Below, one piece after another: positions 26,614 to 36,148 of a stretch of 64,000 bases of DNA. This stretch comes from Chitinophaga sp. sic0106 (lineage in GTDB: Bacteria > Bacteroidota > Bacteroidia > Chitinophagales > Chitinophagaceae), in NCBI RefSeq assembly GCF_019219075.1, contig NZ_JAHUWJ010000009.1, positions 62,001 through 126,000 of the forward strand, given 5' to 3'. A program made the translations under genes and the position numbers. The notes under the pieces are model-generated. The model searched no databases. It had not been told where the DNA came from and was given only the letters and a program-made list of their open reading frames with translations. Positions within the stretch are counted from its first letter, which is position 1; each line of letters begins with the position of its first letter.

Positions 26614-27033
26614 CTAACCTTCTACAATCTCCTCGTCCTCCTCTTTATGGGTAGGCTGATAATACAGGTAATAAAATGCCAGCACCAGCACGCCCAGTGT
26701 AAATGGTACCATGGCCAGGTGCTTAAACGTTACCGCCCCGAAAACAATCTTTTCATCGAAATGCAGAAACTCGCTGATCATCCAGTAGGAGTTGGCGCTG
26801 ATCCACAGCGTGATGGCCAGGTTGTGCGTCAGCTCTGCCATATATTGTCGGGTGCGCCAGGCAATGATGATGGAAATAATCAGCGTAGGAAAAATCATGG
26901 CTATCCCCAGCGGCTTCCATACCATGCACCAGCCGATATCTTTCAATAGCCAGAAAACTATGTGCAGGTTCTCCATTTTCCGGAAGCGCAACGGAATACT
27001 ATACACCGGTGAGCCCGTATTCTCTTTACTCAT
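26614..27033 (-). CDS. Small integral membrane protein, unknown function
   Basis: This 139-residue protein has three to four predicted helices (about 26-44 VFWLLKDIGWCMVWK, 44-60 GIAMIFPTLIISIIIAW, 72-92, and 108-127 FTLGVLVLAFYYLYY) and an acidic C-terminal tail KEEDEEIVEG. No catalytic or transport motif is visible. It lies convergent with the TldD/TldE operon and divergent from a lipase gene, so context gives no function. Confidence 0.65.
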   Translation of the reverse strand: MSKENTGSPVYSIPLRFRKMENLHIVFWLLKDIGWCMVWKPLGIAMIFPTLIISIIIAWRTRQYMAELTHNLAITLWISANSYWMISEFLHFDEKIVFGAVTFKHLAMVPFTLGVLVLAFYYLYYQPTHKEEDEEIVEG

Positions 27034-27073
27034 GTTTGGTTGTATTGCAGATTTTGGGCTTAAAGATATTGTT

Positions 27074-27081
27074 TATCTTCG
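27074..27081 (+). promoter_or_regulatory. Possible -7 element upstream of the lipase gene
   Basis: TATCTTCG lies 44 bp before the start codon, with TTTG 17 bp upstream. This resembles the Bacteroidota TTTG-N19-TAnnTTTG promoter but with a short spacer and one -7 deviation. The same TATCTTCGTT occurs before 30378. Confidence 0.3.
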
Positions 27082-27124
27082 TTTTACGCCATAACTGTTA
27101 TCTCTCAAAAGAAAATTCATTTGC

Positions 27125-27955
27125 ATGACAGGCAACGAATTCTACTGGACAGCCCGCAATACCCGCTTTCACGGATTACAATGGATACCCGAACAGTACA
27201 GCCATGTGATGATTATTATACATGGTATCGGGGAGCATATAGGTCGCTACGACGCCGTGGCTACCTATTTTGCCGATAAAGGCTATGCCGTCACGGGGAT
27301 TGACCATTACGGGCACGGTGGCAGCGATGGCGCCCGGGGGGCTACAAGGGGCCTGAATTTCACCATGGACTATCTCTATGATTTCCTATGGCATGTGCAG
27401 GACCTGTATGATAAACCGGTAGTCATGTACGGCCATAGTATGGGAGGGGGCATGCTCACCGGATTCCTGCTGCGCAAGCAACCTAATATTGAAGCCGCCG
27501 TTATTTCAGCGCCGGCATTGATAGTGGCCAGGCGCCCCGGCCCGCTGCTAAGGGCGTTCCTGCGCATAGCCGCCACAATAATGCCCAACCTGCGCATCAG
27601 CCAGGGACTGGATATCACTAAAATTTCCCATGATACTGCACAGGTGGAAAAGTTCAGGGCTGATCCGCAGCGGCACGACAGGATGAGCCTCCGCCTGGCA
27701 AACGATATGATCGTAAACGGCCTTTGGTGCCTGCACCATGCCAAAGACCTGAAGGTACCTTCGCTGCTCATTCACGGTAGCGCCGATGAACTCACGGCCG
27801 TGGAAGGTTCCCGCCTCTTCGCGGAAAGAGCCCCGCAAAGTCTGATTACCTATAAGGAATGGCCGGGGGATTACCATGAACTGCACAATGAAGTGAATAG
27901 TAAAGATGTACTGTTTTTTATCAATAAATGGTTGACGCACCACCTGGAATTATAA
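27125..27955 (+). CDS. Alpha/beta hydrolase, monoglyceride-lipase-like
   Basis: The 276-residue cytosolic protein has the monoacylglycerol lipase/lysophospholipase pattern. It shows an HGIGEHIGRYD oxyanion-loop motif near the start, then GIDHYGHGGSDG, the nucleophile in GHSMGGG, the acid in HGSADELTAVEGS and the histidine near the end in DYHELHNE. It probably hydrolyses monoacylglycerols or lysophospholipids. No signal peptide is present. It is a single gene with its own apparent promoter. Confidence 0.85.
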   Translation: MTGNEFYWTARNTRFHGLQWIPEQYSHVMIIIHGIGEHIGRYDAVATYFADKGYAVTGIDHYGHGGSDGARGATRGLNFTMDYLYDFLWHVQDLYDKPVVMYGHSMGGGMLTGFLLRKQPNIEAAVISAPALIVARRPGPLLRAFLRIAATIMPNLRISQGLDITKISHDTAQVEKFRADPQRHDRMSLRLANDMIVNGLWCLHHAKDLKVPSLLIHGSADELTAVEGSRLFAERAPQSLITYKEWPGDYHELHNEVNSKDVLFFINKWLTHHLEL

Positions 27956-28058
27956 CAGGAACGAATGATCGGGTTACCCCTTGTTTGATATCTCCCAAAA
28001 GAAAAAACAAAGGATTATCCACCAGGGGAGGCTGAAAAAATACTTGTTCAGTTTTCGG

Positions 28059-28089
28059 TTGCCGACGGCATTACGCCTGGCTACTTTTG
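28059..28089 (+). promoter_or_regulatory. Bacteroidota-type promoter of the MFS gene
   Basis: A TTG at 28059-28061, a 20-nt spacer and TACTTTTG at 28082-28089 fit the -33/-7 consensus TTTG-N19-21-TAnnTTTG. It ends 24 bp before the MFS start. Confidence 0.6.
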
Positions 28090-28113
28090 CTCCATAACTA
28101 AAGAAATGGAACT

Positions 28114-29538
28114 ATGGAGCAAATGAATAATAAGTGGCTGGCGCTTGTGGTGATACTTACCGCACCCCTGTTGTATGTCATTGATATCTTTATCATCAAT
28201 ATAGCCATACCAACCATAAAAACCAATCTACACGCCACTGACGGAGAAATACAGCTGGTGATAGCAGCCTATTTGCTGGGCAGTGCCTGCTTCCTTATGA
28301 TAGGAGGACGGGCGGGTGATTTCCTCGGTAAAAAGAAGGTTTTCTTTTGGGGGATGTTGGCGTTCACAATCACCTCCTGCAGCTGTGGTTTAAGTCAAAA
28401 TGCCACACAATTAAATATAGCCCGGTTTTTTCAGGGGGTAAGCTCCGCATTTATGGTAACGCAATCTATTTCACTCATTCAGCTTTTATTCACTGATAGT
28501 AAAGAAAGAGCGGTTGCTATTGGCTGGTACGGCATTACATTAAGTATTGCAGCAATTATCGGACAGGTGTTGGGTGGATATCTGGCAGCGATCCATTTCG
28601 TGATAGCTGGCTGGCGACTGATATTTTTTATTAATCTTCCTGTTGGGATTTTATCGCTGTTGGCAATCCATTTTTATTTGGCTGAAACACCAACACTACA
28701 ACGGATAAAGTTTGATTATAAGGGCGGTTTCGTGTTAACGATTGGTTTAGCATGCCTGATATACGCACTGACGGAAGGCCGGGAAAGTGGTTTTCCTGCA
28801 TGGTTTTATTTGCTATTGCTTTCATCCGTATTGCTGCTAATATATTTTGTTGCCATTCAAAAAAGAAAATTAGCAAACCGGCAAAATCCCCTCATCGATG
28901 TGTTACTTTTTAAAGTAATGGATTTCAGGGTTGGGTTATTGGCTGTATTATTCCATTTTATGTTTCATACAGCGTACTTACTAATGATGGCAGTTTACCT
29001 GCAAAGTGGTTTGGGAGTGGATGCTGTCACCTGCGGTATGTATTTCGTGCCTCACGCTATCATGTTCATGATATCATCCATGATTGCCGGTAAACTGCTG
29101 CCAAGGTATGGCAAACGTGTTTTACAGCTTGGCCTGGGTATTATATTACTTTCATTTCTTTTGCAGATTTTCTTTTTCAGGGACTACGACATGCCGTTTA
29201 TATCTATGCTGTTTTTGTCGTTGTATGGCCTGGGCAATGGCTTGGTTTTACCCTTTTTACTAAACGTGGTATTAAACAATATTAATGAAAAAGATGCCGG
29301 CGCAGCCTCGGGAATATTTTCAACATTTCAGCAAACGGCATCGGCATTAGGCATTAGCGTTATTGGTGGTATCTTTTATGCGGTGCTGGAAACTCATACA
29401 AACACTAATAACTATCTGCCTGCATTACAAACAGGTTTGGTAGCAGGCATTGTTTGCATAGTAATTGTCTGGAGAATGCTGTCCATACTACCCAATGCAG
29501 TTAACGCTAAACAGGAGGCTGCGCACGGGATTGATTAA
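28114..29538 (+). CDS. MFS drug exporter, DHA2 family (14 helices)
   Basis: The 474-residue product is a 14-helix proton-driven exporter of the DHA2 (EmrB/QacA-like) type. Visible marks are motif A in GGRAGDFLGKKK, motif C-like GWYGITLSIAAIIGQVLGGYLA after the fifth helix, and the FFINLPVGI motif typical of DHA2. It would remove drugs or other amphipathic compounds across the inner membrane. Its codons look richer in A/T than those of neighbours, so later acquisition is possible. It is transcribed alone from a clear promoter, and no adjacent adaptor or regulator was found. Confidence 0.88.
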   Translation: MEQMNNKWLALVVILTAPLLYVIDIFIINIAIPTIKTNLHATDGEIQLVIAAYLLGSACFLMIGGRAGDFLGKKKVFFWGMLAFTITSCSCGLSQNATQLNIARFFQGVSSAFMVTQSISLIQLLFTDSKERAVAIGWYGITLSIAAIIGQVLGGYLAAIHFVIAGWRLIFFINLPVGILSLLAIHFYLAETPTLQRIKFDYKGGFVLTIGLACLIYALTEGRESGFPAWFYLLLLSSVLLLIYFVAIQKRKLANRQNPLIDVLLFKVMDFRVGLLAVLFHFMFHTAYLLMMAVYLQSGLGVDAVTCGMYFVPHAIMFMISSMIAGKLLPRYGKRVLQLGLGIILLSFLLQIFFFRDYDMPFISMLFLSLYGLGNGLVLPFLLNVVLNNINEKDAGAASGIFSTFQQTASALGISVIGGIFYAVLETHTNTNNYLPALQTGLVAGIVCIVIVWRMLSILPNAVNAKQEAAHGID

Positions 29539-29579
29539 TCTTTGTTTTTTACTTTTGTGGTGCCGGCAACGGCGGCCTG

Positions 29580-30296
29580 TTACGGGTTGGTAGAAAACAG
29601 TGTAGCTGATTTCAATAGTACTCTTCTGTTCAGTTTCAGCTGCGCCACTACCATCTCTGCAAGGTCCTCCGGCTGCATTACCTTTTCCGGATTGCCATCC
29701 GTCAGTTTCAGCTCTTTTGCCATATCAGTAGCAATGGTGCTTGGTGTTAAAGCACTCACGCGGATATTATGCTTGCGCACTTCCAGCATCAATGATTCCG
29801 TCATGCCCAGCAGTCCAAATTTGGAGGCACTGTATGCGCTGGTGGCAGGAGCGCCTTTCTGTCCTGCAGTAGAAGAAATATTAATGATATCGCCGGTTTT
29901 CCTGTCGATCATAGAAGGCAGCACCGCACGGGTTACGTAGTACGCCCCAAGGAGGTTCACCTGGATGATTTCTTCCCACCTTTCAGGCGTGAGGTCCATA
30001 AAGCCGCCGAATGTAGAAATGCCGGCATTGTTCACAAGGATATCGATTTCGCCCAGCTCAGCAGTAAGACTGGCCACTGCTGCATTCACTTCCGCAATTT
30101 TTGCAACATCGCCGGTGGCAACCGCTGCTTTTACGCCATGCTGGCGTACTTCCGCGGCTACTTCTTCCAGCGGACCTGCAGAACGGCCCATCAGGGCAAT
30201 ATCCACGCCTTCCGCCGCCAGTGCTACCGCAATAGCACGGCCAATACCTTTACCTGCACCGGTGATGAGGGCTTTCTTACCTTTTAATGATTCCAT
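29580..30296 (-). CDS. Short-chain dehydrogenase/reductase (FabG-like)
   Basis: The start is taken at [13 protein letters not shown] (30296), which places the Rossmann fold at the N-terminus; an upstream in-frame start at 30335 would add 13 unlikely residues. The 238-residue enzyme has the cofactor motif [10 protein letters not shown], the NNAG motif, catalytic Ser in ISSTAGQ and YSASK (Tyr and Lys). It fits a classical NADP-type 3-oxoacyl-ACP reductase or a general SDR; the substrate is not determinable. The gene is divergent from a mutarotase gene across 81 bp. Confidence 0.88.
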   Translation of the reverse strand: MESLKGKKALITGAGKGIGRAIAVALAAEGVDIALMGRSAGPLEEVAAEVRQHGVKAAVATGDVAKIAEVNAAVASLTAELGEIDILVNNAGISTFGGFMDLTPERWEEIIQVNLLGAYYVTRAVLPSMIDRKTGDIINISSTAGQKGAPATSAYSASKFGLLGMTESLMLEVRKHNIRVSALTPSTIATDMAKELKLTDGNPEKVMQPEDLAEMVVAQLKLNRRVLLKSATLFSTNP

Positions 30297-30344
30297 ATTA
30301 ACTATTTTATTTTTTGCACTTGTTTCGGTTTGCAATTTACAGAT

Positions 30345-30352
30345 TATCTTCG
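30345..30352 (+). promoter_or_regulatory. Possible -7 element upstream of the LacX-like mutarotase
   Basis: TATCTTCG followed by TT lies 25 bp before the start codon, identical to the element at 27074. A TTG lies 22 bp further upstream. The match to the consensus is partial. Confidence 0.3.
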
Positions 30353-30377
30353 TTGCTCAGCATTAAATAACTGTGTC

Positions 30378-31247
30378 ATGATTCGGCTTTCCAATGAAAA
30401 ATTAACGGTAAGTATCGCAGAAAAAGGAGCAGAAATTCAAAGCATCCTCCGCAATGATACCAACCTGGAATATATGTGGAGTGGTAATCCCGACTTCTGG
30501 GGAAAGAAAAGCCCTGTGCTGTTTCCCATCGTAGGCGGACTCCTGGGGAATAAATATACGTATAACGGAAATGAATACACGCTAGGCAGGCACGGGTTCG
30601 CGAGAGACATGAACTTTGTTGTCACCGAACAAGGACCCGATAGCGTACTCTTCTCTCTGATAGACAATGAAGACACCCTAAAGGTTTACCCTTTTCATTT
30701 TATTTTCAGCATCCGCTATGTGCTGGAAGAAAATACCCTCTCCGTTACCTATCACGTAAAAAATACCGGGGATGATAGTATGTATTTCTCCGTAGGCGCC
30801 CACCCGGCGTTCCGCGTGCCCCTGGCAGAGGGTTCATCTTTTACCGATTACTACCTGGAATTTAACCAGCCGGAAAACGCCGGTAAATGGCCACTCTCCG
30901 CAGGGGGCCAGATAGAAACCACACCAGTACCGTTTTTGCAAAACACCAATAAGCTGCCACTCCATAAACCGCTGTTTTATGAAGATGCACTGGTGTTTAA
31001 AAACCTGGCCTCCAATAAAATCTCCATCAAAAGCGACCTGACGATATATGGCCTCACCGTGCAATTCGACGGGTTCCCCTACATGGGTATCTGGTCAGCC
31101 AAAGATGCCGACTTTGTTTGTATAGAGCCATGGTGCGGGATTGCAGATGCTGTAAATGCCAACGGACAGCTGTCGGATAAAGAAGGGATGAATGCATTGC
31201 ATCCGGGGCAGTTGTTTGACAGGACCTGGTCAGTAACGGTATATTAG
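30378..31247 (+). CDS. Aldose 1-epimerase family protein (LacX-like)
   Basis: The 289-residue product starts at ATG 30378 (MIRLSNEKLTVSI). An open frame extends 16 codons further upstream but would run through the promoter. It has the mutarotase beta-sandwich with WSGNPDFWGKKSPVLFPIVG and YTLGRHGFARDMNF near the N-terminus, SVGAHPAFRVPL in the middle and CIEPWCGIADAVN near the end, which carries the catalytic Glu of the LacX/YeaD-type branch. It is cytosolic. It probably interconverts anomers of an aldose or sugar phosphate. It is unlike the exported epimerase at 11634, which belongs to the GalM branch. Confidence 0.85.
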   Translation: MIRLSNEKLTVSIAEKGAEIQSILRNDTNLEYMWSGNPDFWGKKSPVLFPIVGGLLGNKYTYNGNEYTLGRHGFARDMNFVVTEQGPDSVLFSLIDNEDTLKVYPFHFIFSIRYVLEENTLSVTYHVKNTGDDSMYFSVGAHPAFRVPLAEGSSFTDYYLEFNQPENAGKWPLSAGGQIETTPVPFLQNTNKLPLHKPLFYEDALVFKNLASNKISIKSDLTIYGLTVQFDGFPYMGIWSAKDADFVCIEPWCGIADAVNANGQLSDKEGMNALHPGQLFDRTWSVTVY

Positions 31248-31339
31248 CAGGACAGCTTACAGGTGGCGTCTCTTCTGAAATTAGCGCTTGTACTGGTAAA
31301 TACCACCTGGCGCACTTATATCTCTCCCAAAAAATAAAA

Positions 31340-31366
31340 GCGGCCGTTTCTGACAGAAACGGCCGC
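31340..31366 (-). terminator. Terminator of the outer-membrane barrel gene
   Basis: Perfect 12-bp arms (GCGGCCGTTTCT and its complement) flank a GAC loop. On the minus strand a T-rich run follows. It may also stop read-through from the mutarotase gene. Confidence 0.8.
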
Positions 31367-31387
31367 CTTGTATAACGTAAACGAATA

Positions 31388-31903
31388 CTAGAAATTATAA
31401 CCTGCTTTCAGCCCCCAGAACCCTCTGGTAGCATCTTTAAACCAGGCTTCATACTTTCCTTCCACATCCAGGCCCAGTACACGGATACCAATGCCTGGCG
31501 CAACCAGCCCACCAATACCATTGTAATCACCACCTGCATATTGAACGGTACCACCTTCTAACTTGGCGTACAGAATGGAGAACACGTTATATCTCAATCC
31601 CAGACGGATAGGAATAGCTTTTAAGTCTCTAAAGTCAAAGCTGCTGGTACCATCATTGAAGGATTTACCTCCAAAGTAAAAGTAACTCACAGAACCCACG
31701 GCGGTTAAACCAGCTACCAGTTTAATATCGGCACCAATGCCAATGCCATAGCCGGTTTTATGTGTTTCGCTGAAATCTCCGGTGGGGAAGCCGGCTTCTA
31801 CAAACGGACCAATGCTAAATCTTTTTAATTGTGCCTGCGATGATTGTGCAGTCACACAGATCACTAACAGGAAGGCAGCAGCTGCCTGGAAGATTTTTTT
31901 CAT
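31388..31903 (-). CDS. Small outer-membrane beta-barrel protein
   Basis: The 171-residue protein has a clear Sec signal peptide (MKKIFQAAAAFLLVICVTAQ, cleavage near SQAQ). It then consists of amphipathic strands such as FSIGPFVEAGFPTGDFS and LTAVGSVSYFYFGG, ending in GFWGLKAGYNF with the terminal aromatic residue typical of BamA substrates. The length suits an eight-stranded OmpX/OmpA-type barrel (porin family, OMP_b-brl). The function is unknown. It is a single gene. Confidence 0.82.
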   Translation of the reverse strand: MKKIFQAAAAFLLVICVTAQSSQAQLKRFSIGPFVEAGFPTGDFSETHKTGYGIGIGADIKLVAGLTAVGSVSYFYFGGKSFNDGTSSFDFRDLKAIPIRLGLRYNVFSILYAKLEGGTVQYAGGDYNGIGGLVAPGIGIRVLGLDVEGKYEAWFKDATRGFWGLKAGYNF

Positions 31904-31980
31904 AAGATCTAATTTTCAAGGAATTTGGTGATGTGCCAATTATCTGTAAATGTACATATTCCCTGATAATTTCCAATTAT

Positions 31981-34900
31981 TTACACTTCTTCCAATTCCA
32001 TCATCCTTGGCGCCGCCTGCTGTTTGTTCGCAGCAGTATCCACTTCAATTTTAGGCGGAATCAGCTTGTATACCACCGGCGTCACAATGCGCGACAACAA
32101 CGTAGAACTGATCAAACCACCTATCAGCACAATCGCCAGCGGAGCAATCAGCGGATTGGTGCTCACCGCAATAGGAATCAGGCCGCCAATAGCTGTTAAC
32201 GAGGTGAGCACAATAGGGAGAAAACGTACCTCCCCGGCCTCACGTATCGCGGACTCGAGACTATGCCCCTGTTTGCGCAGCTGGTTGGTAAAGTCCACCA
32301 GCAGGATCGTATTCTTTACCTCAATGCCAGCCAAAGCAATCAGCCCGATGATGGCTACAAACGACAGGGAGTTGCCGGTAATCCACAATCCCAACGCTGC
32401 GCCCACTATACCCAGCGGTATCACGGAAAGCACTATCAGTGTGCTTTTGAAGGTTTTGAATTCCAGGATGAGCACAGCCACAAACATGAATACCGTCACT
32501 ATGATAATCGTCAGAAATCCCCCAAAGGAATCCTTTCGGCTCTCCACTTCTCCACCCATCTCATAGCTGTAACCCGCCGGCAGCCGCATTTTATCCATCT
32601 GGCCAATTACGTCATTGATTACCTTATCAGCCAGCATACCCTTTTTCACAAAGGCCGTGATCACCACCATCCTGTTCTTTTCATGATGGCGGATCACGAG
32701 GGGAGAGGTTTCCATTTGCAGTGTGGCTACCTGCGACAGTGGAATGGCCACACCCTGGTTATTGTTGACAAACAGGTCCCGGAACACATCCAGTGTAGGC
32801 TTGCCCGTTTTTTCTCTCGTCAGTAAAATATCGTAGTCATTATCGTTCTTATCATTGTAGCGCCCCAGGTTAATACCAGCTACTGCCAATCGCACGGTTC
32901 TGTCGATGCTCGCGGTTGGAATGCCCAACTGCTGCGCTTTTTCCCGGTTGATCTTCACCCGGATGTCGGATTTCAGATGCGTTACCTGGTTGTTGATGTA
33001 AAGGGTGCCGTTAGTTTTTTCCAGCATCTTCTCTACCTGCTCAGCAAGTGTACGCAGGGTGTCCAGGTTATCACCGGAAACTCTTACCTCTACCGGTGCT
33101 GCCATCGGTGGCCCTTGTTCAAAGTTTTTCACTTCTATTTTAGCGCCTGCAAAAGGTGTCCACTGATGGCGGAGCTTTTCGATCAGTTCCAGCTTGGCGG
33201 CAGGACTGGTATGCGGGTCCAGCTGCACAAACAGCTGGGCATAATCGCTGCGCTCATTCTCAGGAACTTCATTGTAATAAATTCGCGGGTTACCTTTTCC
33301 GATGTTGCTGGCTACATATTTCACGGCGCTTTCCTTATTCAGCACACCTTCCAGCTGTTGTGCAATACTGTCGGTGTAGGCCAGACTGCTTTGCGGCGGG
33401 GCTATTACGTTTACCAGGAATTGCGGTTTTTCAGAAGAAGGGAACAGGCTGAAACCTACTACCTGCAATACACCTATGGACCCTGCAAAAATCACCAGTG
33501 ATACGATCACCGTTAGCACCGGACGATGCAGCGCTTTGTCGAGCAGTCGCGCATAACTGCCATGGATCATCCTTTTCAGCGCACGCATGAAAATATTGCC
33601 TTCCGGATTTGCATGTTGTTTTAACAGCCTGCTTGCCAGAAATGGAATGATGGTAAGCGACACCGCCATGGAAGCCAGTACGCTGAAAATCACCGCCAGC
33701 GGTAATCCGCGGATAAAATCGCCGGCGCCTTCCGGCATGAATACGATCGGCATAAAAGCGATGATGAGCGCGGCGGTGCAACCAACTACAGCTAGCCCTA
33801 TCTGTGAAGTGGCTTTCAGCGTGGCTTCCATGCGACTATGTCCTTCCAGCATCCAGCGCTCAATATTTTCAATTACCACAATGCTGTCATCAACCAGCAG
33901 TCCTAATGCCACCACCAAACCTACGATGCTGAGCTGATTCAGGTTGTAGCCAAAGAGTTGCAGCAGCACAATGCCAATGCTCAGGGACAGCGGAATGGAA
34001 ATCATCACAATCATGGCTGGCCGCTGGCCCAGTGGCAACAAGGTAATCGCTACCAGCAGGATCGCTATCAGAAAATCCTTTCCAAGTCCGGCCAGGCGGG
34101 AGTTTACGGCGTCTGCCTGGTTGAAGTAAGTGACTAAATCAATATTGGCCGGCAGTGTTTTTTTGAAGGCAGCAATCACCGGTTCATAGTCCAGTTTAGT
34201 TTTGCTGATGTTCTCGCCGGTTTTTTGTGCGGCGGAAACTACCACGCTGCGATGCCCGTTTAAGCGCACAAAATATTTTTCATCATCGAAGCCATAGTAT
34301 ACACGGGAAATATCTTTCAGGAAGATATTTTTGCCGTTGGCAGCGGCTACAATGGTGTTTTCAATTTCTTTCAGGTCATTGTAGTTACCACTGGTTTTTA
34401 TGTTGAAGCTTTTTTCACCGGCGTCAATACTGCCGCCGGGTATGTTGGCCATCTCGCTCTGTACGGCTCCCATCACGGCGTCCACAGGGATGTGCAGCTG
34501 TGCCATTTTATCCAGTTGTAATTCTATGCGCACCTGCTGATCCGGTAAGCCATGAATTTTAACGTTCTTCAGCGCTGGTACTTTTTCCAGGTTTTCCTGC
34601 AGCTTGTCCGCATAAAAGCGCAGCTGATCGCGGGAGGCGTTCTCTGAAATCAGGGCAGTTTGCAGGATGTTTACGTCTGAGGGTTCCTGTTTTTTTACTT
34701 CTATACTAAAGATATCTGCCGGCAACTGGCTGCGCATGCTGTTTACCTCACGCACCAGCTCCTGGTATTTCTGTTCTACGTCCGAGCTGTATTTGTAATC
34801 TACCTGCAAAATAGCCACCCCATCGTTGATAGTGGTGCGGAGGCGTTTGATGTTTTCCAGGCTGTAGATGTTTTTTTCCAGCGGGTCTACTACCAGGTCT

Positions 34901-35079
34901 TCCATGTCTTTCGGGCTCGTACCGGGGTAAATCACTACCACAGAGAATTGCGGGGATTTCATTTCCGGGTCTTCGGAGCGCGACATATTCATGATGGTGC
35001 TGATGCCAAGCACTATGATCATGATGAATATCACCAGCGTGAACTGATAATTTTTTACGGCGTATTTAGAGATTTTCAT
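31981..35079 (-). CDS. RND efflux permease (AcrB/HAE1-like)
   Basis: The 1032-residue inner-membrane proton antiporter is the pump of a tripartite system. It has the first helix with TLVIFIMIIVLGIST, two large periplasmic loops, twelve helices and helix 4 with GLVVALGLLVDDSIVVIENIERW, where the paired Asp residues belong to the proton relay. The C-terminal half repeats the pattern with ALAGIEVKNTILLVDFTNQ. This relates it to drug-type RND pumps rather than metal pumps. It is the last gene of the TolC-adaptor-permease operon and follows the adaptor by 8 bp. The substrate is unknown. Confidence 0.93.
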   Translation of the reverse strand: MKISKYAVKNYQFTLVIFIMIIVLGISTIMNMSRSEDPEMKSPQFSVVVIYPGTSPKDMEDLVVDPLEKNIYSLENIKRLRTTINDGVAILQVDYKYSSDVEQKYQELVREVNSMRSQLPADIFSIEVKKQEPSDVNILQTALISENASRDQLRFYADKLQENLEKVPALKNVKIHGLPDQQVRIELQLDKMAQLHIPVDAVMGAVQSEMANIPGGSIDAGEKSFNIKTSGNYNDLKEIENTIVAAANGKNIFLKDISRVYYGFDDEKYFVRLNGHRSVVVSAAQKTGENISKTKLDYEPVIAAFKKTLPANIDLVTYFNQADAVNSRLAGLGKDFLIAILLVAITLLPLGQRPAMIVMISIPLSLSIGIVLLQLFGYNLNQLSIVGLVVALGLLVDDSIVVIENIERWMLEGHSRMEATLKATSQIGLAVVGCTAALIIAFMPIVFMPEGAGDFIRGLPLAVIFSVLASMAVSLTIIPFLASRLLKQHANPEGNIFMRALKRMIHGSYARLLDKALHRPVLTVIVSLVIFAGSIGVLQVVGFSLFPSSEKPQFLVNVIAPPQSSLAYTDSIAQQLEGVLNKESAVKYVASNIGKGNPRIYYNEVPENERSDYAQLFVQLDPHTSPAAKLELIEKLRHQWTPFAGAKIEVKNFEQGPPMAAPVEVRVSGDNLDTLRTLAEQVEKMLEKTNGTLYINNQVTHLKSDIRVKINREKAQQLGIPTASIDRTVRLAVAGINLGRYNDKNDNDYDILLTREKTGKPTLDVFRDLFVNNNQGVAIPLSQVATLQMETSPLVIRHHEKNRMVVITAFVKKGMLADKVINDVIGQMDKMRLPAGYSYEMGGEVESRKDSFGGFLTIIIVTVFMFVAVLILEFKTFKSTLIVLSVIPLGIVGAALGLWITGNSLSFVAIIGLIALAGIEVKNTILLVDFTNQLRKQGHSLESAIREAGEVRFLPIVLTSLTAIGGLIPIAVSTNPLIAPLAIVLIGGLISSTLLSRIVTPVVYKLIPPKIEVDTAANKQQAAPRMMELEEV

Positions 35080-35087
35080 GTGTCGGA

Positions 35088-36134
35088 TTATTGGATGATG
35101 CGGATGGGTGATTGATCTTTGAGATACGCGCTGCCGGAAATGATCAGTTTAGCTGCTGTTTCAATGCCGCCGCTGATAAGCACCTGGTCTTTTTCCATAC
35201 CGGCTACTGTTACCGGTACTTTATGTGCGGTTTTGTTATCGTTGGTGACAAATACAAATCCGCTGCTGCCGTTGCCATCCAGTAGGGCGGCGTAGGGTAT
35301 GCGCCAGAGGCCGGAGGTATCGGCGGCAGCTGTTTGTATGGTGCATCTGCCAAACATACCTGCCGCTATGGCGGTGGGTTTGGCGCCGGTGAGCTGTACA
35401 TCAATGGTGAAAGTGCCGCTCTGTGGGTCTACGCCTTCGGATTTACGTATAACCGTGGCCGGTAGTGTATTGCCTTTTGCCGATTCTGTTTCAATGCTGG
35501 CTTTGTCGCCTTTTTTAACGCTGGCCCACTCGGCATCGCTTACGCCTATACGTAGTATCCAATGGGCGTTTTGTGCTCCGTTGATTTGCAATACGGGTGT
35601 ACCCGGACTAATCACCTGCCCGGTATTGGCGAGTTTATGCAGTACGTAGCCATCCTGTGTGGCGTGTATGGCAGAGTAGGAGAGATTGAATTTTGCAGAT
35701 GCAAGTTGTTGCTGTGCCAGGTCCAGCGCGGTTTTGCTGTTTTGCAGCTGCTCCAGTGTGGCTACACTGTCTTTATACAGGTTGTTGGCCCGCTGATAAT
35801 CGCGCTGTGCTTTTTCAAAAGCGAGGGAGGCCTGTTGCACCTGTGCATTTACCTCTGTGAGATTGAGTGTGGCCAGTAGTTGTCCGCGGCGCACGGGATC
35901 TCCTTCTTTCACCAGGATGCTGTTGATGATACCACCTGTTTTAAAGGAGAGATATACCTCATCGTCTGTGGTGAACTGCCCGGAAGCGTGAATGGTTTGC
36001 GTTCCTCCGTGTTGTTGCAGGGCCATTGTTTTCACCGGGATGATGTTGGTGCTGTCCTGCTGCGTGGTCACTTGTTTGCTGCCACAGGCGGCCAGCAGTG
36101 CGGATAAAGCTATAGCGATGGGAAATTGTTTCAT
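35088..36134 (-). CDS. RND efflux periplasmic adaptor (membrane fusion lipoprotein)
   Basis: The 348-residue adaptor links permease and TolC. It has a lipoprotein signal (lipobox LLAAC), a first barrel/lipoyl half (GGIINSILVKEGDPVRRGQLLATL), an alpha-hairpin rich in Gln and Ala (residues about 95-150), the second lipoyl half (YSAIHATQDGYVLHKLANTGQVISPG) and a beta-barrel domain with GMFGRCTI. All parts of a normal HlyD/AcrA family member are present. It lies 14 bp after the TolC gene. Confidence 0.92.
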   Translation of the reverse strand: MKQFPIAIALSALLAACGSKQVTTQQDSTNIIPVKTMALQQHGGTQTIHASGQFTTDDEVYLSFKTGGIINSILVKEGDPVRRGQLLATLNLTEVNAQVQQASLAFEKAQRDYQRANNLYKDSVATLEQLQNSKTALDLAQQQLASAKFNLSYSAIHATQDGYVLHKLANTGQVISPGTPVLQINGAQNAHWILRIGVSDAEWASVKKGDKASIETESAKGNTLPATVIRKSEGVDPQSGTFTIDVQLTGAKPTAIAAGMFGRCTIQTAAADTSGLWRIPYAALLDGNGSSGFVFVTNDNKTAHKVPVTVAGMEKDQVLISGGIETAAKLIISGSAYLKDQSPIRIIQ

Positions 36135-36148
36135 GGGAGTTCGATTTA

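Noticed and set aside
27985..31335. Recurring TATCTC(TC)CCAAAA-like strings at 27098, 27989 and 31317
   Set aside because: They are similar by eye but short, variable and A-rich; without a genome-wide count they cannot be separated from chance.
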